This document shows positions 35,099-43,238 of a stretch of 64,000 nt of DNA, in pieces. Both the position numbers and the translations under genes were made by a program. The first letter of the stretch is position 1. The number at the start of each line of letters is the position of its first letter. The stretch comes from Robiginitalea marina (GTDB lineage: Bacteria > Bacteroidota > Bacteroidia > Flavobacteriales > Flavobacteriaceae): NCBI RefSeq assembly GCF_024006985.1, contig NZ_JAMXIB010000001.1:310001-374000 (forward strand), given 5' to 3'. The notes under the pieces are model-generated. The model saw only the letters and a list, made by a program, of their open reading frames with translations, was not told where the DNA came from and did no database searches.

Positions 35099-35896
35099 AT
35101 GGAAAAACCAATGGATTTGAAGCATTACGCCCTGATCCTGGGGGCCAGTGAGGGCCTCGGGCTGGCCACGGCATCGAAGTTGATAAAGGAAGGGATCCCG
35201 GTGATCGGCATTCATCGCGACCTCAGGAAGGACATGGAACAGGTCCTGGAGCGCTTTGCCCCCCTGGGTAGCGGAAAAGTACCGTTTCACGCAATCAATA
35301 AAGACGCCGTGGGCCGGGAGGGAAGGGATGCCATTCTGGAAAAACTTTCCCATATCCTTGGCGATACGGGCCGCGTCCGGGTTCTGGTACATAGCCTTGC
35401 GAGGGGAAACCTCGGCCCCATGAAAGCCGGGGGTGAAAGCCCGGGCCTGGAGGGCAAAGACCTTGCCCTCACTTCCGAAGCCATGGCCTTCAGTTTGTAT
35501 GAATGGACGCGATCCCTTTACGACCGCGGGATGATGGCACCCGACACGCGGATAATAGCCTTCACAAGCGAAGGGAGCCGGAAAGTCATCCCCGGGTACG
35601 GGGCCGTTGCAGCCGCCAAAGCTGGTCTGGAAGCCCTGGTACGGCAAATTGCAGTGGAATTTGCCCCCCAGGGGGTACGGGCCAACTGCATTCAGGCGGG
35701 TGTTACTGAAACCCGGTCGCTCCTCAGGATTCCCGGCAGCCAAAAACTATTGGAGGCCAGCAGGGCGCGCAACCCATCCGGGCGGCTGACCGCGCCCGAG
35801 GATATAGCCAATGCCGTATACCTGTTAACCCTCCCGGAAGCCTCCTGGATTACCGGCAGTATCATCCCGGTCGATGGGGGCGAACATCTGCAATGA
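35099..35896 (+). CDS. enoyl-ACP reductase-like SDR (FabI/FabL type), polyketide operon
   Basis: 265 aa SDR with GASEGLGLATA as the NAD(P) loop. The active site reads YGAVAAAK, tyrosine and lysine six residues apart. This is the spacing of FabI/FabL enoyl reductases rather than the YxxxK of ketoreductases. The following EALVRQIAVEFAPQGVRANC and VTETRSL resemble FabL. It would reduce the trans-2-enoyl-ACP in acyl-chain building. It starts 7 nt after the synthase and overlaps the dehydratase gene by 4 nt. An in-frame ATG at 35111 is possible. Confidence 0.78.
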   Translation: MEKPMDLKHYALILGASEGLGLATASKLIKEGIPVIGIHRDLRKDMEQVLERFAPLGSGKVPFHAINKDAVGREGRDAILEKLSHILGDTGRVRVLVHSLARGNLGPMKAGGESPGLEGKDLALTSEAMAFSLYEWTRSLYDRGMMAPDTRIIAFTSEGSRKVIPGYGAVAAAKAGLEALVRQIAVEFAPQGVRANCIQAGVTETRSLLRIPGSQKLLEASRARNPSGRLTAPEDIANAVYLLTLPEASWITGSIIPVDGGEHLQ

Positions 35897-36354
35897 CCAT
35901 GACCGACTACCTGAACCATATTGTTGAAAAGCTGCCTTTTGCGGAACCCTTCCTCTTTGTGGACGGGCTTACCCACCTGGATGAAGACAGGGTCAGGGGC
36001 TTTTTCAGGTTTCGGCCTGACCTGGACTTTTACAGGGGCCACTTCAGGGATCGCCCGGTTACCCCGGGGGTCCTGCTCACGGAATGTTGCGCCCAGATCG
36101 GGCTGGTCTGCCTGGGAATCCACCTGCTCGGGCGTCAACACCAGGAAAGGGAGGGAGGCTATGTCGTGGCCCTCGCCGAATCTTCCATGGAGTTTTTACA
36201 TCCGGTATACCCGGGGGAACGGGTGGAGGTAACAGGCGAAAAAGTCTTTTTCAGGTTTGGCAAATTAAAAGTAAAGGTTTCCCTCACCCGCGCAGACGGC
36301 CAGATGGCCTGTAGGGGCGAACTGGCAGGGATGTTAAAACCAGAGGAGCCATGA
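35893..36354 (+). CDS. FabZ-like 3-hydroxyacyl-ACP dehydratase, polyketide operon
   Basis: 153 aa single hotdog domain. YRGHFRDRPVTPGVLLTE carries the catalytic His and, in the next helix, the Glu of FabZ enzymes. The gene overlaps both neighbours by 4 nt. It would dehydrate the 3-hydroxyacyl intermediate on the operon's ACP. An in-frame ATG at 35899 is an alternative start. Confidence 0.88.
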   Translation: MTMTDYLNHIVEKLPFAEPFLFVDGLTHLDEDRVRGFFRFRPDLDFYRGHFRDRPVTPGVLLTECCAQIGLVCLGIHLLGRQHQEREGGYVVALAESSMEFLHPVYPGERVEVTGEKVFFRFGKLKVKVSLTRADGQMACRGELAGMLKPEEP

Positions 36355-37634
36355 GCAGGAGGGTGGTAGTGACCGGAATGGGAATTTGCGCCCCTAACGG
36401 GTGTGACCTCGACCGCTTTGGCCAGGCCATGAGCCTTGGGGTTTCCGGGATCAGGCGGCTTCCGGAATTGGAACGCCTGGGGTTTCGGTGCCAGGTAGCC
36501 GGCCAGCCCGAACTTTCGGAAGACATTATAAACCAATACTTCAATAAAGTAGAGTTAAAAAGCTTTAATTCAACAGGTTTGACTTATGGAGTTATAGCTG
36601 GAATGCAGGCCTGGCACGATGCCGGGCTGGAGGTGCCCTCCCCGGAGGCCCCCGATTGGGATTCGGGTATTGTTTTCGGGACAGGCGTACTGGGTTCCGA
36701 TAAATTCCGGGAATCTATCCTGCTGGTCGATCAGGGGCAGGTCAGGCGGGTGGGGAGTTCGGCGGTCTCCCAAACCATGGCCAGCGGCATAAGCGCTTTT
36801 CTCGGGGGAAAACTAGGGTGCGGGAACCAGGTTACCGCAAATTCATCGGCCTGTTCCACGGGTACGGAGGCTGTCCTGATGGGGTTGGAACGGATCCGGC
36901 AGGGTGGGGCAGAACGCATGCTGGCCGGCAGTGCGAGTGACTGCGGGCCCTATGTATGGAGCGGCTTTGATTCCATGCGGATTGTACCGTCGGGCTTCAA
37001 CGAACACCCCGAAAAGGCCAGCCGGCCGCTGTCCGCTTCAGCCGCCGGTTTTGTTCCCTCTGGGGGGGCCGGGGCATTGCTGCTCGAATCCCTGGAAAGC
37101 GCCCGAAGCCGTAAGGCCCGTATCTACGCGGAAGTCCTTGGGGGTTCCGCAAACAGCGGCGGGCACCGAAATGGCGGGAGCATGACCGCTGCCAATAGCG
37201 AAGGGGTACAACGCTGCATCCGCGGTGCCCTGGCCGATGCGGGCATTGAACCAGGGCAGGTAGACCTCATTAACGGACACCTGACGGCTACTGCAGCGGA
37301 CCCGGCGGAAATCAGGAACTGGACGGAGGCCCTGGGAAGGCAGGGCAGGGAATTTCCCTATATCAACTCCTTCAAGGACGTCCTGGGCCATGGGCTGGCA
37401 GCCTCAGGCAGCATGGAAATCGTAGCGGCCCTCCTTCAGTTTGGCGTTAACCTGGTCTTTGGAAACAGGAATGCAGAAGACCTGCATCCGGAAATCCTGA
37501 AGCTAGTCGACCCGTCCCGGGTACCGGGCCAAAACGTGGACTATGCGCCTCAATATTTGGCCAAGGCCAGTTTTGGCTTTGGAGATGTGAATGCATGTAT
37601 TATTTTTAAGCGGTTTAATCCTGAAGCCCTGTGA
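36351..37634 (+). CDS. beta-ketoacyl-ACP synthase (FabF/KAS II-like), polyketide operon
   Basis: 427 aa. The thiolase-fold catalytic set is intact: Cys in NSSACSTGTEA (about residue 167), His in NGHLTAT (about 305) and Lys/His in FKDVLGHG (about 342). The active-site surroundings differ from housekeeping FabF (NGHL instead of NAHG), consistent with a specialised chain elongator. ATGA overlap before, GTGA overlap with the ACP gene after. An AT-rich stretch lies at 36530-36596. Confidence 0.9.
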   Translation: MSRRVVVTGMGICAPNGCDLDRFGQAMSLGVSGIRRLPELERLGFRCQVAGQPELSEDIINQYFNKVELKSFNSTGLTYGVIAGMQAWHDAGLEVPSPEAPDWDSGIVFGTGVLGSDKFRESILLVDQGQVRRVGSSAVSQTMASGISAFLGGKLGCGNQVTANSSACSTGTEAVLMGLERIRQGGAERMLAGSASDCGPYVWSGFDSMRIVPSGFNEHPEKASRPLSASAAGFVPSGGAGALLLESLESARSRKARIYAEVLGGSANSGGHRNGGSMTAANSEGVQRCIRGALADAGIEPGQVDLINGHLTATAADPAEIRNWTEALGRQGREFPYINSFKDVLGHGLAASGSMEIVAALLQFGVNLVFGNRNAEDLHPEILKLVDPSRVPGQNVDYAPQYLAKASFGFGDVNACIIFKRFNPEAL

Positions 37635-37894
37635 AAAGAGAAACGATCTACGAAGCCCTTTTGAAAATCATCAGCCCCTACCTGCCCGAAGATGTGGGGG
37701 AAGCGGCCATCTCCCCCGGAAGCGACCTGATAAGGGACCTGAACATCAATTCATCCCATCTGGTCGATATCATCCTTGATGTGGAAGACCATTTCAACAT
37801 AATGCTCGAAGACCAGGACATGGAAGCCCTCAAGACCGTTGAGGACGCCCTCGGGATCATTGAAGTCAAGCTGGGCACCACCGGGAACAGCTGA
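37631..37894 (+). CDS. acyl carrier protein of the polyketide operon
   Basis: 87 aa. The four-helix ACP pattern is clear, with Ser41 as the phosphopantetheine site (LNINSSHLVDII in place of the usual GADSLDTVEL) and DVEDHFNI after it. Asn replaces the normally conserved Asp before the serine, marking it as different from housekeeping ACP. GTG start overlapping the ketosynthase stop by 4 nt. Last gene of the operon. Confidence 0.88.
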   Translation: MKRETIYEALLKIISPYLPEDVGEAAISPGSDLIRDLNINSSHLVDIILDVEDHFNIMLEDQDMEALKTVEDALGIIEVKLGTTGNS

Positions 37895-37988
37895 CCCCCC
37901 GGGCGGGAATTCTTTCACAGGTTCCGGGGCTTCTGCCGGAATTGGCTGGCTAAAAGGCCATAAGTAAATTTTAATCCCGCTTTATACT

Positions 37989-38020
37989 AAAAAAGGGGCC
38001 CTGAACATGGGGCCCCTTTC
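37989..38020. terminator. rho-independent terminator between the polyketide operon and hpf
   Basis: Ten-bp stem AAAGGGGCCC / GGGCCCCTTT with an 8-nt loop (38002-38009). The longer T run is on the minus strand, so it ends the hpf transcript best and may stop the operon too. Confidence 0.85.
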
Positions 38021-38034
38021 TCCTTAAGGTCAGG

Positions 38035-38340
38035 TCAGGTCCTGCTCCTCAATTTTTCCTTCCTCTTGCGAAGCTGCCTTTCCAAATCATCGACGGCTTC
38101 TGCAATCGATGCTTCAAAACTACCATGGCTGGCTTCGGCAAAAAGCCTGGGGCCTGGAAGGCTCAGGCGGATATTGCATATCATACCGGTATCCGGGGTG
38201 GCCGTATTCTCCTTTTTGAAAAACACATCGGAACGGACTATAAAATCGTACTTATCCAAAAGTTTCTGGAGCTTCTGGGCCGCCATGATTTCCAGTCGGT
38301 CACTGGCTTTTACCGCGTCATATTCAAAATTGATATCCAT
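38035..38340 (-). CDS. hpf: ribosome hibernation-promoting factor (short HPF/YfiA type)
   Basis: 101 aa. HPF fold: MDINFEYDAVKASDRLEIMAAQKLQKLLDK-type opening (first beta-alpha unit), and the LFAEASHGSFEASIAEAVDDLERQLRK helix that binds the 30S decoding centre. It lacks the C-terminal dimerisation domain of long HPF, so it is the short form that inactivates or dimerises ribosomes in stationary phase. Confidence 0.92.
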   Translation of the reverse strand: MDINFEYDAVKASDRLEIMAAQKLQKLLDKYDFIVRSDVFFKKENTATPDTGMICNIRLSLPGPRLFAEASHGSFEASIAEAVDDLERQLRKRKEKLRSRT

Positions 38341-38448
38341 GTATAAGGGTTTTAAGGGAAATTACATTCTCTAAGCCCAATTTCCAAATTTGTCTGCGCT
38401 TGAATTATGACTTAAATCAGGAGTCCGTACACAATACGAGTTAATTAA

Positions 38449-38874
38449 ATGTTATTTCTTGAGCCTTCGGGGGTTATCCCTTTCCCGGGTGTAAAAAAAG
38501 TATTACCTTCTAAGAAAGGAAAGTACGAGGTTTTCCTAAACACCCAACGTCAGCTAATGACCCTTGCAAGCCCTAAATCCAGATACGCATCCGACTTGCC
38601 CTGCAGGGAGCAACTTGCACGCATTCGAAAGTTGGAATGCCACCTGAGGGCTTTTTTGGGACGTTATGACTTCGAACCCCAGACACTGGACCATTTCCTC
38701 CGGCGGGAAAACCTGCTGGAACAAATGAAATCCCTTGAAATAAAACTGCACGGGGTTTCGGAGCAACTCAGCAGGAAGAAGGGCACCCCCGTGGGGTTGA
38801 AAGAGGAATTGGCCGCGCTGAACATGGAATTCCGGGAACTGGAGGCCCGGGTACACGCCTACGCGGGTTCCTGA
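38449..38874 (+). CDS. hypothetical cytoplasmic protein
   Basis: 141 aa, no recognised family. The N-terminal half is short and basic; the C-terminal half (about 95-138) is a coiled coil with LEIKLHG-VSEQLSRKK and LAALNMEFRELEARV. The start is uncertain: ATG 38449 or later. Its last 16 nt overlap the convergent terC gene. No clear -7 box precedes it. Confidence 0.5.
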   Translation: MLFLEPSGVIPFPGVKKVLPSKKGKYEVFLNTQRQLMTLASPKSRYASDLPCREQLARIRKLECHLRAFLGRYDFEPQTLDHFLRRENLLEQMKSLEIKLHGVSEQLSRKKGTPVGLKEELAALNMEFRELEARVHAYAGS

Positions 38875-39839
38875 TCGTCGGGCGGTCCGGGGTGCTTCGC
38901 CCCGGGGGATTCAGGGATATAAACCGACGCCAGGATACCCCCGGCCAGGGACACCACAATTACCGAAAGGGACAGCCATTCCGGCACATCGACATGATGG
39001 CCGAGCAGCATTTTAACCCCTACGAAGGCCAGGATGACCACCAGGCTGTAATTGATAAACCTGAATTTGGTGAGCATTCGGGAGATCAGGAAAAACATCG
39101 ACCGCAACCCAAGAATGGCCAGGATGTTTGAACTGAACACAATAAACGGATCGGCCGTGATGGCCAGGATGGCAGGAATGCTGTCGAGGGCAAAAAGGAT
39201 GTCGGTCAGCTCAATGATAATCAGGGCCATAAACAGCGGGGTCGCCATGGTAATCCCCAGTCGCTTCACAAAAAACCGGTTTCCTTCCATCTCCGTGGTC
39301 ATAGGGAATACCTTCATCAGGTTCCGGAAGACCCATGATTTCTTCGGGTTGAATTCTATGTTGTCGGATTTGAGCATTTTGTATGCCGTGTAGAGCAAAA
39401 ACACCCCAAAAACATAAATGATCTCGTCGATCCTGTTGATCAGCGCCACCCCGAACATAATCATCAGGGCACGGAAAACAACCGCCCCTAAAATTCCCCA
39501 GAAAAGCACCCTGTGCTGGTAAATCGGGGGAATGGAAAAAGCCGAAAAAATGACTGCGATCACAAAGACATTGTCTATGCTAAGGGAAAGTTCAATCAAA
39601 TAGCCGGTAATGTATTTCATCACTGCTGTTCCCGGGGTAAGCCCGGTGGGGTTTTCGATCAACCCCCCGGAAAACAGCCAGTAGATTATCCCGCTGAAAC
39701 TAAGGGCAAGGGTTACCCAAACCGCGGTCCAGGTCGCGGCTTCTTTAGATTTTATGACGTGGTCATGCTTGTTAAAAACGCCCAGGTCAAGGGCGAGGAA
39801 TAGCACTATGCAAGCGATGAAGATGATCCAAATCCACAT
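38859..39839 (-). CDS. TerC family integral membrane protein
   Basis: 326 aa, about nine helices. Conserved acidic membrane motifs are ELSLSIDNVFVIAVIF and ELTDILFALDSIPAI. TerC-family proteins are linked to tellurite resistance and, in some members, to metal loading of exported enzymes or Mn efflux. An upstream ATG at 39908 would include the -7 box, so 39839 was chosen. Confidence 0.92.
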   Translation of the reverse strand: MWIWIIFIACIVLFLALDLGVFNKHDHVIKSKEAATWTAVWVTLALSFSGIIYWLFSGGLIENPTGLTPGTAVMKYITGYLIELSLSIDNVFVIAVIFSAFSIPPIYQHRVLFWGILGAVVFRALMIMFGVALINRIDEIIYVFGVFLLYTAYKMLKSDNIEFNPKKSWVFRNLMKVFPMTTEMEGNRFFVKRLGITMATPLFMALIIIELTDILFALDSIPAILAITADPFIVFSSNILAILGLRSMFFLISRMLTKFRFINYSLVVILAFVGVKMLLGHHVDVPEWLSLSVIVVSLAGGILASVYIPESPGAKHPGPPDDQEPA

Positions 39840-39859
39840 GGGACAGAAAGATATGTGCG

Positions 39860-39867
39860 CAAAGATA
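39860..39867 (-). promoter_or_regulatory. -7 box TATCTTTG for terC
   Basis: Exact TAnnTTTG on the minus strand, 20 nt before ATG 39839. Confidence 0.6.
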
Positions 39868-39963
39868 AGAATCGCCGGCAATCTGGAATCCAAAAAAGTT
39901 TTTGCCATTTATCCCAGGGGTTTTGCCGTTTTTTTTATCCCACAATTTTTCACCCGGAATTAC

Positions 39964-39971
39964 TATCTTCA
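39964..39971 (+). promoter_or_regulatory. variant -7 box TATCTTCA before the VPS10/BNR gene
   Basis: Identical octamer to 13326-13333; 27 nt before ATG 39999. Confidence 0.35.
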
Positions 39972-39998
39972 GACTTCATTAATTTAAAGATCACCTAA

Positions 39999-42900
39999 AT
40001 GAACATCCTGCGCCCTTTCCTCCTTATTTTCGTTTGCATTTCGGGGGCTTTCACCCTGCAATCCCAATGGACCGATTCGATTTTCAGCGGACTGGAATTC
40101 CGAAGCCTGGGGCCGGCCTTTACTTCGGGTCGGATCGCCGACATCGCCATCCATCCCGGGGATGAAAGCCTATGGTATGTGGCCGTGGGTTCCGGCGGGG
40201 TTTGGAAAACCGAAAATGCGGGGACTACGTGGACCCCTGTTTTTGACCAGCAGGGATCCTACTCCGTAGGATGCGTGACCCTCGACCCATCTGCCCCGAG
40301 TACTGTATGGGTGGGGACAGGCGAAAACGTCGGCGGCCGTCATGTGGGTTTTGGGGACGGCATCTATGTAAGCCGGGATGGGGGCGCAACCTGGACGAAC
40401 AAGGGTCTGAAGGAAAGCGAGCATATCTCTAAAATCATCATCCACCCCGATAACCCCGACATCCTATGGGTGGCGGCCCAGGGCCCGCTCTGGAGCCGCG
40501 GAGGGCAACGGGGGGTCTATAAAACGACGGACGGGGGCACCACCTGGAAAAGGACCCTTGGGGATGACGCCTGGATGGGTGCCACTGACCTCCTGCAGGA
40601 TCCCCGGGATCCGGACGTGCTCTATGCGGCTTCCTGGGAAAGGCACCGCACCGTGGCGGCCTATATGGGGGGTGGCCCGAATTCCGGCATCCATAAAAGC
40701 ACCGATGGGGGGGAGACCTGGCAGAAACTGACCCGGGGGATCCCCGGGTCCAACCTGGGGAAAATCGGCCTGGCCATGAATCCCTTCAATCCCGACCAGG
40801 TGTATGCCGCCATAGAGCTCGACCGACTCAAGGGCGGGGTCTTTATGTCGGAAGACGGCGGGGTTTCATGGACAAAACAGTCCGATGCGGTTTCCGGGGG
40901 TACCGGGCCGCATTATTACCAGGAACTTTACGCTTCGCCCCATGTGGAAGGCAGGCTGTACCTGATGAACTACATTGTACAGATCTCAGACGACCACGGC
41001 CGGACCTTCCGGTCGATGAATGAAGATAAAAAGCACGTGGATTCCCATGCGATGGCCTTCAGGCCTTCCGATCCGGATTATGTGATCTTCGGAACCGATG
41101 GGGGGCTTTATGAGAGTTTCGACCACACGAAAACCTGGCGCTTTGTGCGGAACCTGCCCCTTGCCCAGTATTATAAGGTTGCCGTGGATGATGCAGAACC
41201 CTTTTACCATATCTACGGGGGCACGCAGGATAACGGCTCCCATGGAGGGCCTTCCAGGACCAGGAACAGCGGGGGGATCTTCAATTCCGACTGGTGGGTA
41301 ACCCTTGGGGCCGATGGCCATCAGTCGGCCACCGAGCCGGGGAACCCCGATATCACCTACGGGGAATTCCAGCAGGGCTGGTTGTGGCGGATCGACCAAA
41401 CCACCAGGGAAATCGTATTCATTCAGCCCCAACCCGGACCCGGGGAGCCTTACGAGCGTTTTAACTGGGATGCCCCGATACTGGTTAGTCCCCACAAGCC
41501 CAGCCGGTTGTATTTTGCCTCCCAGCGGGTATGGCGGTCGGAGGACCGCGGCGATTCCTGGACCCCTGTTTCCGGGGACCTGACCAAAAACCAGGAACGC
41601 CTGGCCCTTCCGATCATGGGGGGTACGCAGAGCTGGGACAACCCCTGGGATGTAAATGCCATGTCTAACTACAACACCATCACTTCCCTTTCCGAATCCC
41701 CATTAAGGGAAGGCCTGCTCTACGCCGGCACCGACGATGGGATCATCCAGGTAAGCGAAGACGGGGGCGGTACCTGGCGGAAGGTTGAACTGGGCTCCAT
41801 CAAAGGGGTGCCGGCCACAGCTTTTGTCAATGACATCCGGGCCGACCTTTTTGAGGAAGGGACCGTATACGCCGCCCTGGATAATCACAAAAACGGGGAC
41901 TATAAACCCTATCTGATCAAAAGCACTGACAGGGGGCGCAGTTGGACCCTGATCAATGGAAACCTACCGGGCCGGCTGCTCACCTGGCGGCTGGTACAGG
42001 ATCACAAGGACCCGAAGCTATTGTTTCTGGCATCCGAATTCGGGGTTTACTTCACCCGGGACGGGGGGAATCGCTGGATCCAACTTAAAGGGGGGCTACC
42101 CACCATTGCCATGCGGGACCTGACCATCCAAAGGCGGGAAGATGACCTGGTGGTCGCCAGTTTCGGACGCGGCTTTTATGTGTTGGACGACCTGTCCCCA
42201 TTGCGGAGTTTCAGCGAGGAAACAGCCCGTGCAGAAGCGACCCTGTTCCCGGTCAAAAAGGCCTACTGGTATGTACAACAGGAAGAAACCTACGGACAGG
42301 GCCATTCGGAATACGCAGGGGAAAATCCGCCTTTTGGCGCCGTTTTTACCTATTACCTGACCCAGGACTACCCAAGTTTGAAGGAAGAGCGGCAGCAACG
42401 GGAAAAGAAGGTGACCAACAAGGTGTTTCCGGGCTGGGAAGCCCTCGAAAAGGAAAGCCTGGAGAAAGGCCCGAGGATCTTGCTGACAGTTAAGGACGCC
42501 TCCGGGAACCTGGTAAGGGTAGTGGAAGGAACAAAGAAAAAAGGGTTCAACCGGGTATCATGGCCCCTGGACGTTGCCGATCGCACCGGGGTCAGCCTGG
42601 AGCCGCCCGGGGGAGCATCCGGGAATGACTTTGGGTTCCGCATCATGGCCACCCCGGGCACCTATTCGGTATCCCTGTCTAAATGGGAAAACGGGGTCGA
42701 AACCGTCCTTGCCGGACCGGAATCTTTCGAGGTGGCACCCCTTGCCGAGGGGGCACTCAAAAGGGCTTCCTATCAGGAAATTGCCTCTTTCCGCTCAACC
42801 TATGAATCCTTTATACAGGACCTGCATGCGACCCAAAATGTTTTGGAAACCAGCCAGAAAAAAACCGGAGCCATGCAGCGGGCCCTGGAACGGGCTTCAC

Positions 42901-43238
42901 GGGTTTCCCCGGACCTTTACAAAGAGCTTTATGACCTGCAGCAACAGCTTCAGGCCCTGGATAGCCGCCTGAATGGAAATAAGGCCAAGGCGGAAATAGG
43001 GGAGCGCAACGCCCCGAACCCTGAGAACGGTGCATTTGTTGGGATGGTGGCCCTTTCCAGTTCCACGTATGGGCCCACGCCAACCCACCGGAAGGCCCTC
43101 CAGGTGGCCCAGGGTCAGCTTGAGGCGATAAAAGGGGAACTCAGGGCGCTGGAAGCCAGATTCCCCGCCCTTGAAAAGGGCCTGAAAGATGCCGGAGCAC
43201 CCTGGATAGAGGGGCAGGGGCTTCTTAAGTCTGAGTAG
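39999..43238 (+). CDS. large exported VPS10/BNR-repeat beta-propeller protein
   Basis: 1079 aa with signal peptide (cut after about LQSQ). Many Asp-box/BNR units occur, each of the form S-x-D-x-G-x-T-W (for example SRDGGATW, STDGGETW, SEDGGVSW, STDRGRSW), over residues about 40-720, the sortilin/VPS10-like double propeller. An Ig-like region around 830-900 follows, then a helical C-terminus (about 920-1075). Often labelled glycosyl hydrolase, but no catalytic residues are evident. Probably periplasmic or surface. Ends with a 14-nt overlap with the convergent pump gene. Confidence 0.85.
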   Translation: MNILRPFLLIFVCISGAFTLQSQWTDSIFSGLEFRSLGPAFTSGRIADIAIHPGDESLWYVAVGSGGVWKTENAGTTWTPVFDQQGSYSVGCVTLDPSAPSTVWVGTGENVGGRHVGFGDGIYVSRDGGATWTNKGLKESEHISKIIIHPDNPDILWVAAQGPLWSRGGQRGVYKTTDGGTTWKRTLGDDAWMGATDLLQDPRDPDVLYAASWERHRTVAAYMGGGPNSGIHKSTDGGETWQKLTRGIPGSNLGKIGLAMNPFNPDQVYAAIELDRLKGGVFMSEDGGVSWTKQSDAVSGGTGPHYYQELYASPHVEGRLYLMNYIVQISDDHGRTFRSMNEDKKHVDSHAMAFRPSDPDYVIFGTDGGLYESFDHTKTWRFVRNLPLAQYYKVAVDDAEPFYHIYGGTQDNGSHGGPSRTRNSGGIFNSDWWVTLGADGHQSATEPGNPDITYGEFQQGWLWRIDQTTREIVFIQPQPGPGEPYERFNWDAPILVSPHKPSRLYFASQRVWRSEDRGDSWTPVSGDLTKNQERLALPIMGGTQSWDNPWDVNAMSNYNTITSLSESPLREGLLYAGTDDGIIQVSEDGGGTWRKVELGSIKGVPATAFVNDIRADLFEEGTVYAALDNHKNGDYKPYLIKSTDRGRSWTLINGNLPGRLLTWRLVQDHKDPKLLFLASEFGVYFTRDGGNRWIQLKGGLPTIAMRDLTIQRREDDLVVASFGRGFYVLDDLSPLRSFSEETARAEATLFPVKKAYWYVQQEETYGQGHSEYAGENPPFGAVFTYYLTQDYPSLKEERQQREKKVTNKVFPGWEALEKESLEKGPRILLTVKDASGNLVRVVEGTKKKGFNRVSWPLDVADRTGVSLEPPGGASGNDFGFRIMATPGTYSVSLSKWENGVETVLAGPESFEVAPLAEGALKRASYQEIASFRSTYESFIQDLHATQNVLETSQKKTGAMQRALERASRVSPDLYKELYDLQQQLQALDSRLNGNKAKAEIGERNAPNPENGAFVGMVALSSSTYGPTPTHRKALQVAQGQLEAIKGELRALEARFPALEKGLKDAGAPWIEGQGLLKSE

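Noticed and set aside
39999-43238. Glycoside hydrolase call for the BNR/VPS10 protein
   Set aside because: Asp-box repeats are structural; no sialidase Arg triad or catalytic Tyr/Glu could be seen.
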